DNA of 64,000 bases from Dysgonomonas sp. HGC4 (GTDB lineage: Bacteria; Bacteroidota; Bacteroidia; Bacteroidales; Dysgonomonadaceae): positions 1 through 64,000 of the forward strand of contig NZ_CVRU01000056.1 in assembly GCF_001261715.1 (NCBI RefSeq), given 5' to 3'. Positions 36,958 to 45,806 of this stretch are shown here, piece after piece. The position numbers and the translations under genes were made by a program. Each line of letters opens with the position of its first letter. Within the stretch, counting starts at the first letter, position 1. Below the pieces are notes generated by a model, which was not told the origin of the DNA, ran no database searches, and worked only from the letters and a program-made list of their open reading frames with translations.

Positions 36958-38037
36958 ATGGCAAAACGAAGTTCTAACGGAATACGTAACCGTAAGCATA
37001 TAAAGAATGCTCATCTACTAGAAACTCTTTCCTATTTGGGTGAAGTACAATTACCTACGTCGATTGAGTTTATACAATATAATTCAAAACAGACTACAAC
37101 AAAATCTATCGCACCCTCCGATAAATTAAAAGATCTCATTAATGACGATTACATAAACTGGTTTAAAATAACAGGGATATCAGATGCCGAAGTTATATTC
37201 AACATCTGCAAATCGTTTGGAATACCCCGATTTGATGTTAAAGACCTCTTGTCGGGACGTCATGTAACTAAAGTGATAACCTATGAGCACAATACGTTTA
37301 TATTGATGTCGGGGTGCTTCACAACTGAATCTCACGAATTGAATCTTGATCATATCGCTTTTATTCTGGGAGATAATTACCTTATAAGCCTTCAGGAAAA
37401 CGGAACCCCCATATTTACAGATGTTCAGGAAGCTATCAAAAATTCCAAAGTACAGATACGTGAGAAAGGTACCGATTACCTTCTGTATATACTACTCAAC
37501 TGTGTACAATCTCTATACAATGATACAGTCTTAAAACTAGCAACTAAGATAGATAATATGGAGGATAAACTCATAGAGAACAACACCAAGGGTATTGATA
37601 TTATGAGATTTATACGAATCCGTAAAAATGATTATTCATTACTAAAACGGGCCGTATCGTCAATGCGGGAAGAATATTCAAATTTACTCCATAATGATAA
37701 CCATTTGATTAGACCCGAGAACAAGATATATTTTAATGATTTTGATGACCGATTAAGAACCTCATCCGATGATCTGGATATTTTTCATGAGTCAATCAAC
37801 TCATTGAGTAATCTCTATTTCAATAATAACAATTTGAAGATGAACAATGTCATCACCAAATTGACAGTAGTTTCTACGATATTTATCCCTCTTACGTTTA
37901 TGGTTGGAGTATGGGGCATGAATTTTGAATATATGCCCGAATTGAAGTGGAAATTTGGCTATATAGTGGCGTGGGGAATGATGATACTCATTGTTATAAT
38001 AGCCATTCTGTTTTTGAAAAAGAAAAAATGGCTATAA
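36958..38037 (+). CDS. corA: CorA-family Mg2+/Co2+ transporter
   Basis: 359 aa. A large N-terminal cytoplasmic domain is followed by two C-terminal membrane helices (VVSTIFIPLTFMVGVWGMNF and the last 25 residues). The signature GMN is at about residues 320-322, followed by the loop FEYMPELKW. A very basic N-terminus (MAKRSSNGIRNRKHIKNAH) is added relative to the shortest CorA proteins. Probably magnesium uptake; cobalt or nickel cannot be excluded. Its stop codon is 3 bp from a copy of the dispersed palindrome. Confidence 0.93.
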   Translation: MAKRSSNGIRNRKHIKNAHLLETLSYLGEVQLPTSIEFIQYNSKQTTTKSIAPSDKLKDLINDDYINWFKITGISDAEVIFNICKSFGIPRFDVKDLLSGRHVTKVITYEHNTFILMSGCFTTESHELNLDHIAFILGDNYLISLQENGTPIFTDVQEAIKNSKVQIREKGTDYLLYILLNCVQSLYNDTVLKLATKIDNMEDKLIENNTKGIDIMRFIRIRKNDYSLLKRAVSSMREEYSNLLHNDNHLIRPENKIYFNDFDDRLRTSSDDLDIFHESINSLSNLYFNNNNLKMNNVITKLTVVSTIFIPLTFMVGVWGMNFEYMPELKWKFGYIVAWGMMILIVIIAILFLKKKKWL

Positions 38038-38039
38038 GG

Positions 38040-38052
38040 TGGTCTCAGGCCA
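38040..38052. repeat. Dispersed AGGTC-type palindrome, copy 8 (variant)
   Basis: TGGTC-TCA-GGCCA, pairing with one G-U, immediately after the corA stop codon. A variant member of the family. Confidence 0.45.
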
Positions 38053-38119
38053 TTTTATAGTTTTAGAAAGCATATCAGTATGTAGCATTTTGATATACAA
38101 TATAGTCTTCACCTGCAAC

Positions 38120-39184
38120 TTAAACGGTTGAGGCTATAGGCTTATTAAACCTCTGTTTTACCCATCTATTGGCAGGCTTCTCTACATATTTGAGAGAAAA
38201 GCCGGAAACGATAATAGTGAAAGTAACTCCCAACATAAAAATGATTGGTCTATCGACATCAATACCCAACAAGAATAAGGCTCTATCAGTATACCAGATA
38301 ACTATTTCGTGAAACAGATAAAAAGCAAAACTAATCTCGCCAAGCCATACAAATGTATCATTTGATAGAAACTTAGAAATCTTTCCTGCCTGAAAATAGA
38401 ATACCGATATAAATAATCCTACGGGTATCCAATACCATAGAGAATGACGATAAACTTGTGGTATAAAATAAGCAGAAGTATAAAAAACCAGAAACAGAGC
38501 AATAACCAATAGCTCGAGCAATGTAGGAGAAATAGACTTTACCAGATTCTTAACCTTATTTGTTTGACAGATATTGTAAAAGAGTATTCCTAATATAAAA
38601 TCGAGCAACCTCACCGGAGGGAAGCTATAAAGAAACCATTCTTCATTCTTACTCCCACTTAATATTGGACATAAAAGTAAAACAAGAACACTAATCGCAG
38701 TGAACACAACGAGAAACCTATGTTTCATCGTCGTAAACCAAGCTATCAGAAAAGGAAATAAAAGATAGAAAAACATTTCAGTCGAAAGGCTCCAAGAAGC
38801 AGCATTAAAACGAATTTCTTCTGTTGGATAGAAACTTTGTACCAAAAATATATTAGAAATAAAATTAGTTATATAAGGCTCATTCAACGGATGATCTTTC
38901 CTCATATACACCCAAATAAGCATTGTTAGAATATGTAAAGGGTAGATACGAGCTAAACGTGCTACATAAAAGAAGCGCTTGCTAACCTTATTTTCTTGAA
39001 AACTTTGCTGATAAACATACGCGAGAATAAAACCACTCAGGACGAAAAAAAAACTAACTCCCACATACCCTTCATAAAATATATGATGAAGGAAAGGGTT
39101 TGTTTCTTTATCGAAAAGAATATAATGACTCATAAAAACCATAAAGGCAAATACAAATCGAAGAGATGTTAGTGGTTTAATCAT
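38120..39184 (-). CDS. Acyltransferase 3 family membrane protein
   Basis: 354 aa from the ATG at 39184 (the frame extends to a TTG three codons upstream). It has about ten membrane helices. The N-terminal signature LTSLRFVFAFMVFMSHY has the catalytic His of the family. GYVGVSFFFVLSGFILAYVY and AASWSLSTEMFFYLLFPF are the next two family blocks. These proteins O-acetylate or otherwise acylate surface polysaccharides or peptidoglycan. It is a single gene with no biosynthetic neighbours, so the acceptor is unknown. Confidence 0.88.
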   Translation of the reverse strand: MIKPLTSLRFVFAFMVFMSHYILFDKETNPFLHHIFYEGYVGVSFFFVLSGFILAYVYQQSFQENKVSKRFFYVARLARIYPLHILTMLIWVYMRKDHPLNEPYITNFISNIFLVQSFYPTEEIRFNAASWSLSTEMFFYLLFPFLIAWFTTMKHRFLVVFTAISVLVLLLCPILSGSKNEEWFLYSFPPVRLLDFILGILFYNICQTNKVKNLVKSISPTLLELLVIALFLVFYTSAYFIPQVYRHSLWYWIPVGLFISVFYFQAGKISKFLSNDTFVWLGEISFAFYLFHEIVIWYTDRALFLLGIDVDRPIIFMLGVTFTIIVSGFSLKYVEKPANRWVKQRFNKPIASTV

Positions 39185-39308
39185 CAATAGCAAGTTCTGC
39201 CGAGATTACAGAACGAATACGGATTTTAATTAGTATTAGCAACAATAGTGTGAAAGGGGCCCAAACATCTTGATTATGCTTGACACCTCATCTCGATACT
39301 GTATATGG

Positions 39309-39851
39309 TTAAGCTAAAAGCAAACCTTTAGCAACCTCGTCTCTTTTGGCTTTTCCTGCTAGCACTTCTAATAATTGGAGAGCAAAATCAAAAGTCAGAC
39401 CTGGTCCTCGTCCTGTTACTATTTTGCCGTCTACAACTACAGCTTCCTGCGTTTTGAGAGTTGCACCGTCTAAGTATTTTTCAAATCCGGGGTAACATGT
39501 TGCAGACTTACCTTTTAGCAAACCCAATCCGCCTAAAACCATTGGTGCTGCACAAATAGCAGCTATATCTTTATCTGCTTCCGAAAAAGCTTTTACTTGT
39601 TTCTTCAATCCTTCATGATCGTTGATTTTAGGTGTACCACCCGGTAGAATCAACATATTCGTAGCTGAGAAATCAGCTTCCGTAAATAGTAAATCAGCAA
39701 CCATAGGAATACCATGACTGCCTACCACAGTTTTCTGATCGGTTAATGAAACGGTTTTCACATCCACATCACCTCTTCTCAATATATCTACTGTAGCCAA
39801 AGCTTCTATTTCCTCAAATCCTGTTGTTAAAAAAATCAATGCCTTTTTCAT
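39309..39851 (-). CDS. DJ-1/PfpI-family protein
   Basis: 180 aa from the ATG at 39851 (an in-frame TTG lies two codons upstream). The family elbow cysteine is in IAAICAAPMVLGGLG (about residue 104), with the conserved Glu in TGFEEIEALATVDILRRG. GRGPGLTFDFALQLLE at the end completes the YajL/DJ-1 group pattern. DJ-1-like proteins act in oxidative and carbonyl stress or as chaperones/glyoxalases. It follows the tonB gene on the minus strand with a palindrome copy in the 57-bp spacer. Confidence 0.92.
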   Translation of the reverse strand: MKKALIFLTTGFEEIEALATVDILRRGDVDVKTVSLTDQKTVVGSHGIPMVADLLFTEADFSATNMLILPGGTPKINDHEGLKKQVKAFSEADKDIAAICAAPMVLGGLGLLKGKSATCYPGFEKYLDGATLKTQEAVVVDGKIVTGRGPGLTFDFALQLLEVLAGKAKRDEVAKGLLLA

Positions 39852-39866
39852 TTTCAATTCTATTTA

Positions 39867-39879
39867 AGGTCGCAGACCT
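39867..39879. repeat. Dispersed AGGTC palindrome, copy 9
   Basis: AGGTC-GCA-GACCT in the short spacer between tonB and the DJ-1 gene, 15 bp upstream of the DJ-1 start. Confidence 0.5.
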
Positions 39880-39908
39880 ATTTGTTATTATAAAAAAAGT
39901 CTATAAAC

Positions 39909-40817
39909 TTAGTTTAGATTAAACTTATATGTAATAGTTCCCTTTTGATTATTAGAGTTGGGGCTGACAGAAAACTTAGTCCGACGGGCAGCACGTAAAG
40001 ACTCATTTCTCAAACTTGAGTTTGTAGTATTCGTCCCTTTACCAATACTTGTCTCTATAACGTTTCCTTTAGGGTCTACAATTATATCTACTACTACGGT
40101 ACCATAATCATCTACATGATATTCGGGAAGCTTCAGACCTCCAGCGCCTACACCTCTACCTCCAAGATCGTAAGTTCCCGTACCTCCTACCCCCGATACT
40201 TTTCCGGTACTACCATTGCCCGAAGGCGAACCCTGAGTACCCGTACCCTGAGTATTTCCACGACTACCACTACCCGATCCGTTTCCGAATAAACCAGCCA
40301 TTTGGTTGTTTATATTCTTCTTTCGGGCAGCCTCTTCTTGTGCTTGTCTATAGGCTTCAGCCTGAGCCTTACGCTTTACCTCTGCGGCTGCATCTTCCTT
40401 GCGTTTCCGTTCGGTTTCGGCTTTCTTCGCCTCATTTATAGCTATTGTTTTTTCCACATCCTGCGTTGCAGTTGGAGCTTTAGTCTCTTTACTCGTTACT
40501 TTAGGAGTAGTAGCCTTTACTGGAATAGGTTCAACTTTCACATCCGGAGTCGATTCTCCTAAATTATTAGGCATCGTTGGATCTGACTCTATTGGTTCGG
40601 CCACATCTTCGGTCAAACCATTTCCTCGCCCAAAAGGTTCATCATCACCCAATGCATCGGCAACATTACCAAACATAACGGGCACACCTCCCAGCTCCTG
40701 ACTATATCTGTTATCGCTAACAGGCTTTATATAATAGAATAGTAAGCACAATAATAGTATTACGTGAAACGCTATTGTTCCCGCCAAACTTATTGTCTTT
40801 TCTTTCACCATAGCCAT
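39909..40817 (-). CDS. TonB/TolA-like energy transducer
   Basis: 302 aa. One N-terminal membrane helix (ISLAGTIAFHVILLLCLLFYYI). A long charged middle region (about 95-165) is rich in Lys, Glu and Ala and probably helical (KAETERKRKEDAAAEVKRKA). Then comes a Gly/Ser-rich linker (about 172-215) and a compact C-terminal domain (LPEYHVDDYGTVVVDIIVDPKGNV..GTITYKFNLN). It would couple the inner-membrane proton motive force to outer-membrane receptors or to Tol-Pal function. The TolA-like helical middle makes the choice between TonB and TolA uncertain. It lies 28 bp after pdxJ on the same strand. Confidence 0.82.
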   Translation of the reverse strand: MAMVKEKTISLAGTIAFHVILLLCLLFYYIKPVSDNRYSQELGGVPVMFGNVADALGDDEPFGRGNGLTEDVAEPIESDPTMPNNLGESTPDVKVEPIPVKATTPKVTSKETKAPTATQDVEKTIAINEAKKAETERKRKEDAAAEVKRKAQAEAYRQAQEEAARKKNINNQMAGLFGNGSGSGSRGNTQGTGTQGSPSGNGSTGKVSGVGGTGTYDLGGRGVGAGGLKLPEYHVDDYGTVVVDIIVDPKGNVIETSIGKGTNTTNSSLRNESLRAARRTKFSVSPNSNNQKGTITYKFNLN

Positions 40818-40832
40818 AGGCTTATTATTTTG

Positions 40833-40847
40833 AGGTCTATAAGACCT
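40833..40847. repeat. Dispersed AGGTC palindrome, copy 10
   Basis: AGGTCT-ATA-AGACCT; its right end overlaps the pdxJ stop codon. Confidence 0.5.
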
Positions 40848-41559
40848 ATTTCAAACAGTTTTTATATGCTGCAATCGTTTTTTCCAATCCCATATAAAGA
40901 GCATCACTAATCAATGCATGACCAATAGATACTTCTTCAATATAAGGAATGTTTTTATAAAAGAAATTTAGATTCTCTAAACTCAAATCATGTCCTGCAT
41001 TTATTCCCAATCCTAGTTTTTTAGCAATTTTGGCTGCTTCCACAAAAGGAGCAATAGCTTCTTCCTTATTCTTTGGATAAAAAGTAGCATAAGGCTCAGT
41101 GTACAACTCAATACGATCTGCACCAGTCTTAGCAGCATACTCTATAATCTCAGGATCAGTACCTGTAAATATAGAAGTACGTACGCCCATTGCTCTGAAT
41201 TCATCTATAAGATCACTCAAAAAAGATTGGTGAGTTTTTGTATCCCAACCCGCATTAGATGTTATAGCATCGGGAGCGTCGGGCACTAATGTTACCTGAG
41301 TTGGCTTTACTGATTTGATAAGCTCTATAAAGTCAGTTGACGGATACCCCTCAATATTAAATTCGGTCTTAATCTGAGCTTTCAGATCATATACATCTTT
41401 AAACTTAATATGACGCTCATCAGGACGAGGGTGCACTGTTATACCTTGCGCTCCAAATTTTTCGCAGTCCAAAGCAACTTGCAAAACATTTGGCACATTT
41501 CCTCCCCTTGCATTTCGTATAGTCGCAATTTTATTAATATTTACGCTCAACTGTGTCAT
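40846..41559 (-). CDS. pdxJ: Pyridoxine 5-phosphate synthase
   Basis: Condenses 1-deoxy-D-xylulose-5-phosphate with 3-amino-2-oxopropyl phosphate to give pyridoxine-5-phosphate, the step after PdxA (5906-6997). Signatures: [17 protein letters not shown] at the N-terminus (phosphate/substrate loop), [13 protein letters not shown] near 36-48, [25 protein letters not shown] near 93-110, and the C-terminal [13 protein letters not shown]. 237 aa is normal. It is the first gene of a pdxJ-tonB-DJ-1 minus-strand run. Confidence 0.95.
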   Translation of the reverse strand: MTQLSVNINKIATIRNARGGNVPNVLQVALDCEKFGAQGITVHPRPDERHIKFKDVYDLKAQIKTEFNIEGYPSTDFIELIKSVKPTQVTLVPDAPDAITSNAGWDTKTHQSFLSDLIDEFRAMGVRTSIFTGTDPEIIEYAAKTGADRIELYTEPYATFYPKNKEEAIAPFVEAAKIAKKLGLGINAGHDLSLENLNFFYKNIPYIEEVSIGHALISDALYMGLEKTIAAYKNCLK

Positions 41560-41871
41560 AATAGCTTCTTTACTTGATTAAGGTCTCAGACCTCTTATTC
41601 TTCTTAAAGTATATAACTAAGCAACATGTAATATTAGTAGCTATATTTTAAATTTAGCAATTAATAGTTGGTTACCTCTAATAATAAAACTTTTTCACCA
41701 ACTTTGTACTATCGCCTGATATACTATTACGCAAATTTAATAGTAAATACCGAAACTTGGTACTATTTCAGTATTTTTAAGGGCACAGATGAACGCATTC
41801 CTTTGTTACATTCATTTAGTACTATGAATTAAAGGAATAGATAAAATAAACAGACGTTAATTATATCTTTT
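41560..41871. other. Divergent intergenic region pdxJ/nadK
   Basis: This 312-bp gap between two divergently transcribed genes holds repeat copy 11 next to pdxJ. There is an exact -7 box for the minus strand, TAAATTTG at 41732-41739, without a convincing -33. A near -7 box, CAACTTTG, for the plus strand lies at 41698-41705. I see no ORF. Confidence 0.4.
41581..41665. repeat. Dispersed AGGTC-palindrome repeat, copy 11 (inverted)
   Basis: AGGTCT-C-AGACCT at 41581-41593, with a body to the right that, reverse-complemented, resembles the reference copy moderately (AGTTATATACT, TAAGAAGAATAAGAGG). It lies 21 bp upstream of the pdxJ start. Confidence 0.5.
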
Positions 41872-42744
41872 ATGAAAATTGGAATTTTCGGCAAAAAATA
41901 TCAGAAAGAGGAGCAAATAAAGAAAATTTTTGACATCTTATCTCGTAACAAGGTTGAGATATTTATTCAAAAAGAATTTTATGAATACCTGAAACCTAGC
42001 CTTGATTTAAAAGATTCTATTGCCGGTATTATTGACTATAATAATTTGAGTCTCGATATGGCATTTAGCATTGGTGGTGATGGTACATTTTTGCGTACTG
42101 TATCGGCAATCAGAGAAAAGAACATTCCAATTTTAGGTATTAATACAGGACGTCTTGGATTTCTGGCGGATGTTTCGGAAAACGATATGGAACAAACCTT
42201 ATCCGAAATACTAAACGGAAATTATACAATAGAAGAACGTAGTCAACTCAAATTGAGGGTTAATGATTCTTCATGCGAAGCTGCCGATTTTGCTCTTAAT
42301 GAGATAGCTATACTTAAGCAAGATTCATCTTCGATGATTACTATTGATGTCAACATCAACGGCGAAAGGCTTACCTCTTACGAAGCAGACGGACTTTTAG
42401 TATCCACTCCAACAGGCTCTACAGCTTATTCACTCAGTGTAGGAGGCCCTATTATGGCTCCTAACACATCCAACTTTATCATTACTGCAATTGCTCCCCA
42501 TAGCCTAAGTGCCAGACCATTGGTTATTGAGGACGATAATATCTTAACTTTAACTATAAGGAGTCGTAGTTCGTGTTTTCTGATTTCGCTTGATGGTCGT
42601 TCAAAAGCTATGCCTATAAATGGAACAACTTTACAAATAACCAAAGCGAAAACATCTGTACGAGTGGTAAAACGAATAGGACAAACTTTTTACAGCACGC
42701 TTAAAAACAAATTAAAGTGGGGTACCGATCCAAGGGTAGATTAA
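41872..42744 (+). CDS. nadK: NAD kinase
   Basis: Phosphorylates NAD to NADP. Signature motifs: FSIGGDGTFLRTVSAI (GGDG, near 65-80), GINTGRLGFLADV near 92, NEIAI near 143, and the second domain SYEADGLLVSTPTGSTAYSLSVGGPI near 168-193. 290 aa is the expected length. It is monocistronic and convergent with ruvC; a decayed copy of the dispersed palindrome (GTTTCAGACCTT) follows the stop codon. Confidence 0.95.
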   Translation: MKIGIFGKKYQKEEQIKKIFDILSRNKVEIFIQKEFYEYLKPSLDLKDSIAGIIDYNNLSLDMAFSIGGDGTFLRTVSAIREKNIPILGINTGRLGFLADVSENDMEQTLSEILNGNYTIEERSQLKLRVNDSSCEAADFALNEIAILKQDSSSMITIDVNINGERLTSYEADGLLVSTPTGSTAYSLSVGGPIMAPNTSNFIITAIAPHSLSARPLVIEDDNILTLTIRSRSSCFLISLDGRSKAMPINGTTLQITKAKTSVRVVKRIGQTFYSTLKNKLKWGTDPRVD

Positions 42745-42836
42745 GAGTTTCAGACCTTTTTTATTTGTAGATTGGGTAGATATTAATAAATATCACTTAT
42801 TAGCTCTATTGAATTTCACTCAATAGTTTTATTTCT

Positions 42837-43412
42837 CTATTTGTCGCCTTTTACTTTGTTGGGATTCTGATTTATGAAATCTTTCCAGCTATTAAACTTC
42901 TTTTCTTGTGTAGGATTATTAGTCTGAAAATAGTGGCAAACTGCTGCTGCAAGTCCATCGGTGGCATCCAGTTGAGGAAGCATACTTTCGTCAGGTATCT
43001 TCAAATATTGCTGAAGCATGTAGGCAACCTGCTCTTTTGCAGCTTTTCCATTACCGGTTATTGACATTTTTATTTTCAGAGGGGCATATTCAAAAATTGG
43101 AACATCTCGAGACAAAGCAGCAGCCATAGCAACCCCTTGCGCACGTCCCAACTTCAACATACTCTGAACATTTTTCCCAAAGAAAGGAGCCTCAATAGCA
43201 AGTTCATCAGGCAAGTACTCTTCGACCAAAGCCAAAACTCGCTCAAAAATACGCCTCAACTTAAGATAATGATCGTCATACTTACTCAGCTGTATTACCC
43301 CCATTGTTATCAACTGAGGTTTATTATTTAATACGCGCAACACTCCATACCCCATAATTTGAGTACCTGGGTCAATGCCCAAAATTATACGTTCTTTATC
43401 TACCTTAGCCAT
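42837..43412 (-). CDS. ruvC: Holliday junction resolvase RuvC
   Basis: 191 aa. Cleaves four-way junctions during recombination together with RuvAB. The catalytic acids fit the family: [14 protein letters not shown] (Asp near 13), [11 protein letters not shown] (Glu near 72) and the C-terminal [15 protein letters not shown] short hydrophilic tail (about 25 residues) extends past the catalytic core. The downstream DNA to nadK is 92 bp and convergent. DUF4286 is the neighbour upstream on the same strand. Confidence 0.95.
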   Translation of the reverse strand: MAKVDKERIILGIDPGTQIMGYGVLRVLNNKPQLITMGVIQLSKYDDHYLKLRRIFERVLALVEEYLPDELAIEAPFFGKNVQSMLKLGRAQGVAMAAALSRDVPIFEYAPLKIKMSITGNGKAAKEQVAYMLQQYLKIPDESMLPQLDATDGLAAAVCHYFQTNNPTQEKKFNSWKDFINQNPNKVKGDK

Positions 43413-43498
43413 TAATCATTTATTCGGGTTGTAATAACCTATTAATTATAAAAGCGAACTGAGTTATAGAACAAATTCTATATCTACAAATACTACAT

Positions 43499-43810
43499 TT
43501 AAAGTAGTGAGACTTCTTCTAGAAGAGTTACAAAACCTCCCACTTTAGTACCAAACCTCTTATTTAGTTCAGCACTCAAACCTTCGCCCGTTTCTCCTGC
43601 CCATCTGTTCAGAACATCTATATCTTCCGTCTTAAATTGCATGGCATAACTCACACCGCTTTCTTCGTGCTGACGCTCTATCTTAGCCAAACTAGGTTGG
43701 CTTAACAAGCCACTTTCCAAAGCTTTAGGTATGTAGAAAGTTTTCAAGAAGTTCAAACATTCATCATGTATTGCGTCTTCAAGATGAAGAGTTGTATTAA
43801 ATATCAACAT
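43499..43810 (-). CDS. DUF4286 family protein
   Basis: 103 aa from the ATG at 43810 (the open frame continues to a TTG at 43876, but the family starts at MLIFNTTLHLED). It is a small soluble protein of the ferredoxin-like dimeric alpha-beta barrel type by pattern: SGVSYAMQFKTEDIDVLNRW and GEGLSAELNKRFGTKVGGFVTLLEEV. The family is widespread beside ruvC in Bacteroidetes; function unknown. Confidence 0.85.
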   Translation of the reverse strand: MLIFNTTLHLEDAIHDECLNFLKTFYIPKALESGLLSQPSLAKIERQHEESGVSYAMQFKTEDIDVLNRWAGETGEGLSAELNKRFGTKVGGFVTLLEEVSLL

Positions 43811-44082
43811 AATTTTTCTATCAAATTTATCTATACTGTATGCAAAGATAATCAGATAATTTGCTTTTTGAGTCAACGCTACTTACAGACGCCCTATAAA
43901 TAACACATAAAGAAGTTGTTATAATAAAAAATATCACAATAAATGTTCAATTTAAATTAACAAAAAACACTCCTTATTATTTAACTATAAAAAAATCTCA
44001 CTTTTTACTGAAATATCTATTTTTTTTATGAACTTTCCATTCTGATAATCATTATAAAAGTAGTAACAATTTTAAATTAGAA

Positions 44083-44277
44083 ATGCGTATGAAAAGAGAT
44101 TTACACTTGAAAAAAATTTATGTTGCAACCCTTCTTACTGCCCTAACAGTACTACCTACAGCATTTGCTATTGGAGTGTTTTTAGAGAGTAATAGGAAAT
44201 CGAATTGCAAAACGAGTCAAGCAACATCAATTACACATCTACAGGCAGATAGTTCGTCTGAAAATGTATCTAATTAA
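44083..44277 (+). CDS. Small hypothetical protein with one hydrophobic segment
   Basis: 64 aa. A basic start (MRMKRDLHLKKIY) is followed by a hydrophobic stretch (VATLLTALTVLPTAFAIGVFL) and a polar tail, so either a single-pass membrane protein or an exported peptide. I do not recognise it. It lies between DUF4286 and the tRNA gene, with no clear promoter. Confidence 0.45.
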   Translation: MRMKRDLHLKKIYVATLLTALTVLPTAFAIGVFLESNRKSNCKTSQATSITHLQADSSSENVSN

Positions 44278-44321
44278 TTTGCATTTTATTCTCAATAAGA
44301 CAACAGTTAAAGAAAAACTTA

Positions 44322-44329
44322 TATCTTTG
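44322..44329 (+). promoter_or_regulatory. -7 box of the tRNA-Ala gene
   Basis: TATCTTTG is a perfect -7 box 16 bp before the tRNA. No clear -33 element. Confidence 0.55.
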
Positions 44330-44345
44330 TTGCAGAATTGAGAAC

Positions 44346-44419
44346 GGGGGATTAGCTCATCTGGCTAGAGCGTAACACTGGCAGTGTTAAGGTGATCGGT
44401 TCGAGTCCGATATTCTCCA
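44346..44419 (+). tRNA. tRNA-Ala (anticodon GGC)
   Basis: A full cloverleaf can be drawn: acceptor GGGGGAT/ATTCTCC with the alanine identity pair G3-U70, D stem GCTC/GAGC, anticodon stem TAACA/TGTTA with loop CTGGCAG (anticodon GGC), and T arm ATCGG-TTCGAGT-CCGAT. The CCA end is not encoded. The gene is the apparent integration site of the phage-like element that starts right after it. Confidence 0.95.
44395..44419 (+). other. Probable attL core in the tRNA 3' end
   Basis: Tyrosine recombinases adjacent to a tRNA usually recombine in its T arm and acceptor 3' half. Here that segment is intact, as expected when the element carries a copy. A second copy should lie beyond the right edge; I cannot see it. 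Confidence 0.5.
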
Positions 44420-44570
44420 CAAATTTTCGCAAAAGTTGATAAATAAAGGGTTTCAAAATTTTATTTGTCTGAAATGCAAAAATAGATGTCTGAGACAGAC
44501 AGAATGAGTTTTATAATTTTTAGTTTATATTTTGTGTTTGTCGCTATTCACTTAATTAAAAAACTAGATT

Positions 44571-45773
44571 ATGGGACGAAGAAAAGTAAAGTTTGTACTT
44601 CCGAAATTGAATGATTGTGGAGGTGACTTAAAATTAAAATGGTATGTTGAGTATTCATACCGAGATGAAAACAACGATAAATTAGAGCGTTTTAGGGTTT
44701 ATGAAGGATTTAGCATACTACCTACTACAAACGAGCGATATACTCACGCAGAAGCTATTATAACCGAAATTTCGACCAAGATACTAACAGGTTGGAATCC
44801 TTTTGATATTGATAAAGTAACTATCAATAATCACATTCAATACAATATACAATCAAGAGTTTACGGGAATAGAGAAGAAACAGAAAAGAATCTGTTTTAC
44901 TATATGAATACCTATTTAGAAGAGAGACGACCTACCCTCTCTCGTAAAACTATGCAGGACTATACCTCAAAACTGAGAATGTTTCATCAATGGTTACAAT
45001 CAGAAGGAAAAGGAGAGATCTACGCTCAAGAGATAACGAACGATATCATTAGTGATTATATTTTCTCTCTAATAAATAAAGGTAGGGAAAAGCATACCGT
45101 CAAAGATTCACGACAAAGGATCTCTCAAGTATTAAACTGGCTTGTAAAAAAACAGATCCTTATAAAGAATCCTATTTTCGATTTACCAGAAGCAAGGCAG
45201 CACCTCGATCATTCGGCTCAACCGATGACAAAAGCAGAAGCTTCTTATCTACTTAATTACATTAAGAAAAAAGATAAACAACTATATTTGTTTTGTTCGA
45301 TGCTCTTTTATTGTGCCATTCGACCAGGTACTGAGCTGCGATTATTGAAAGTAAAAGATATCAACCTATTTAATAACTCTATTTCAATACGAATTGAGAA
45401 CGGGAAAAAAGGTGAAGGTGTTGTTAATATACCTCCTAAACTGGCACAAACATTAGAAAAGATGCGTATTACTTCATGCAACCGTGAATTTTACGTGTTT
45501 GGAAAAGATGGAAAGCCCGGAGTCGATTGTTGGGGTAAAAATCATTTCAGACTCTTATTTAATAAGTATCGTGACGAGATTGGATATCCGAAAGAGTATA
45601 AATTATATAGTTGGAAATGTACGGGAGGTATTCTATTTGCGATGAGTGGTGCTCCTTTGGCTGCAATACGTGATCATTTTCGACATAAATCAACAGCTTA
45701 CACAGATATTTATCTGTCAAAAAAGATTGGGAAACAAAACGACTATGTAAAACATAAGTTTCCAGAATTATAA
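44571..45773 (+). CDS. int: Tyrosine recombinase / phage integrase
   Basis: 400 aa. An N-terminal arm-binding-like region is followed by a SAM-like core-binding domain (about 105-205, YMNTYLEERRPTLSRKTMQDYTSKLRMF) and the catalytic domain. Arg I is in CAIRPGTELRLLKVKD (near 250). Box II reads YSWKCTGGILF, with Lys349 and Cys350 where His-x-x-Arg or KHTG is usual. Then DHFRHKSTAYTDIYL supplies His369/His372 and the nucleophile Tyr381. It faces away from the tRNA and catalyses integration and excision of the element. The altered box II is worth checking. Confidence 0.9.
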   Translation: MGRRKVKFVLPKLNDCGGDLKLKWYVEYSYRDENNDKLERFRVYEGFSILPTTNERYTHAEAIITEISTKILTGWNPFDIDKVTINNHIQYNIQSRVYGNREETEKNLFYYMNTYLEERRPTLSRKTMQDYTSKLRMFHQWLQSEGKGEIYAQEITNDIISDYIFSLINKGREKHTVKDSRQRISQVLNWLVKKQILIKNPIFDLPEARQHLDHSAQPMTKAEASYLLNYIKKKDKQLYLFCSMLFYCAIRPGTELRLLKVKDINLFNNSISIRIENGKKGEGVVNIPPKLAQTLEKMRITSCNREFYVFGKDGKPGVDCWGKNHFRLLFNKYRDEIGYPKEYKLYSWKCTGGILFAMSGAPLAAIRDHFRHKSTAYTDIYLSKKIGKQNDYVKHKFPEL

Positions 45774-45776
45774 AGG

Positions 45777-45806
45777 AAAAAGGAGGTTTTTAAGCCTCCT
45801 TTTTTG
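45777..45806. terminator. Bidirectional terminator between integrase and tail genes
   Basis: AAAAAGGAGG pairs with CCTCCTTTTT around an 8-nt loop, followed by T on the plus strand and, on the minus strand, by T from the A run. It separates the convergent integrase and structural gene transcripts. Confidence 0.85.

Noticed and set aside
5099-41593. The palindrome contains GGTCTC/GAGACC in several copies, so I considered restriction or methylation sites as the reason for the pattern.
   Set aside because: The core is GGTCTC in only some copies (others have TCC, ACA, GCA or ATA in the middle), while the flanking arms and position against stop codons are shared.
171-44300. Many open frames of 60-110 codons antisense to or overlapping genes.
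   Set aside because: They lie opposite conserved genes and carry no recognisable sequence, so I left them out.
44440-44520. TGTCTGAGACA near 44500 resembles the chromosomal AGGTC palindrome.
   Set aside because: It lacks the GG/CC arms and any body. It lies between attL and the integrase, where arm-type sites for the integrase would be expected.
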